DNA from: Candidatus Omnitrophota bacterium
GTDB lineage: Bacteria > Omnitrophota > Gorgyraeia > Zapsychrales > Fredricksoniimonadaceae
Length of the DNA: 47,501 bases
Direction: 5' to 3'
Assembly (NCBI GenBank): GCA_013287965.1
Contig: JABDCU010000005.1
Location: forward strand, 33,848 to 81,348
The notes below the pieces were generated by a model that saw nothing but the letters and a program-made list of their open reading frames with translations, was not told the DNA's origin and did not search any database. The position numbers and the translations under genes are program-made. Within the stretch, counting starts at the first letter, position 1. Every line of letters starts with the position of its first letter. This document shows positions 46,773 through 47,501 of this stretch, one piece after another.

Positions 46773-47027
46773 TTATCCTATCACGCGTTCACAGAGGAGG
46801 TCGAGCATTTCACCCACATTTTTAAGCTCACCGACTTCAGCGGCGTTCAAAGTGACCTTGAACTCTTTCTCGGTGGCAACAACGAGGACAATGTGCATCA
46901 GCGAATCCCATTCTCCGATATCTTTCGCGGTCATCTCATCAAAGATCTCGATCTTCTCATCGTCAAACACTTCCCCAAAAACGCGGTTCAATCTTTTTTT
47001 GATCTCGTTTCGCTTAGCTTCCATCAT
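46773..47027 (-). CDS. Acyl carrier protein
   Basis: 84 aa; IFDEMTAKDIGEWDSLMHIVLVVATEKEF with DSL phosphopantetheine site. Confidence 0.92.
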   Translation of the reverse strand: MMEAKRNEIKKRLNRVFGEVFDDEKIEIFDEMTAKDIGEWDSLMHIVLVVATEKEFKVTLNAAEVGELKNVGEMLDLLCERVIG

Positions 47028-47501
47028 TGGGCCCCTTCCTTTTTTTAATAAATGACTTGTATGCCGGTTTTTCGCCGCTTAAAGGTAATTCCCAGAAAAC
47101 AGCCGCCTGGTCTTCCTTCTTTAAAGTAAAACCCAATCTGCCGTACAAGCCCTCCACCAATTGGTTTTTCTTCGTTGGTATATATTTACCTTCGATGTGT
47201 TTGACACCGAGGTCCTTGCCCAAGGTGACGATCTCCCGCATAATAAAATCTTCCACTCCCCGGGACAGCACCCGGCAGCTCATGACCCAGGTGTCAATGG
47301 ACAAACTTTTGTCCTTCTGTTTTTCAAGGATAACAACGGAAATAAGGCCGTTATTGCCGAAGCGGTCCGTCAACGTAAAGCACCGCAGGAATTTATCCTT
47401 TTGTTCCTGGAACGCTTTTATTTCATTCGCGTTGTATCTTGTCGTGGTCAGGTGGAACTGGTTGCTTTTATTGATCAATTGGGCCGCCCGGGACAAGTTA
47501 A
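47014..47501 (-). CDS. C-terminal part of FkbH-like HAD-IIIC protein (truncated by right window edge)
   Basis: Open to edge: NLSRAAQLINKSNQFHLTTTRYNANEI... matches the FkbH C-terminal signature; the ORF-track Met is an internal TTG. Confidence 0.8.
   Translation of the reverse strand, partial: NLSRAAQLINKSNQFHLTTTRYNANEIKAFQEQKDKFLRCFTLTDRFGNNGLISVVILEKQKDKSLSIDTWVMSCRVLSRGVEDFIMREIVTLGKDLGVKHIEGKYIPTKKNQLVEGLYGRLGFTLKKEDQAAVFWELPLSGEKPAYKSFIKKRKGPNDGS

Noticed and set aside
1937-47055. The other plus-strand and alternate-frame ORFs of 60-190 aa in the track
   Set aside because: All lie opposite or out of frame within confidently recognised minus-strand genes and lack recognisable motifs; typical spurious ORFs
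1-47501. CRISPR arrays, IS elements, tRNA/rRNA genes, phage genes
   Set aside because: No regularly spaced repeats, transposase motifs or RNA gene signatures recognised; the tail-fibre-like ORF is secreted and has no phage neighbours

Overview
This is a dense bacterial surface-glycan (EPS/O-antigen/LOS-type) biosynthesis locus. Gene style suggests a Gram-negative of the PVC/Omnitrophota kind, but that is inference only. About 46 CDS are recognisable and all but one lie on the minus strand, with many 4-bp start/stop overlaps. The main unit runs from an EPS-type MarR regulator (start about 39146) down to the left edge. It encodes SDR epimerases, three split TPP-dependent enzyme pairs (two transketolase-like N/C pairs and one E1 alpha/beta pair), two paralogous Zn-ADH-like proteins, two tandem DegT aminotransferases, an inverted-order cytidylyltransferase-PfkB fusion, GT9, GT2 and TIGR04372-like glycosyltransferases, a B12/radical SAM enzyme, a PglK/MsbA-like ABC flippase and a dispersed GmhA/HddC/HddA-type heptose set. 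It also has a C-methyltransferase/RfbC-like epimerase/SDR set, two secreted proteins and a small DUF2283/toxin-like pair. To the right are a radical SAM/SPASM gene, DPM-like GT2, acyltransferase-3, one plus-strand membrane GT, and an SGNH-MBOAT-ACP-FkbH module cut by the window edge. The strongest new observations are: (1) two promoters about 35.5 kb apart with the same geometry, TTGACATT-N14-TAYAATGTTCA-N5-TGAACA, one at the MarR gene and one internal, suggesting a two-site regulon; (2) three split TPP modules paired with oxidoreductases and lacking E2/E3, suggesting two-carbon-branched or chain-extended sugars; (3) an HldE-like protein with reversed domain order; (4) a tandem GT2 pair sharing an exact 181-bp tract inside otherwise diverged sequence. 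No rRNA, tRNA, CRISPR or IS element was recognised.
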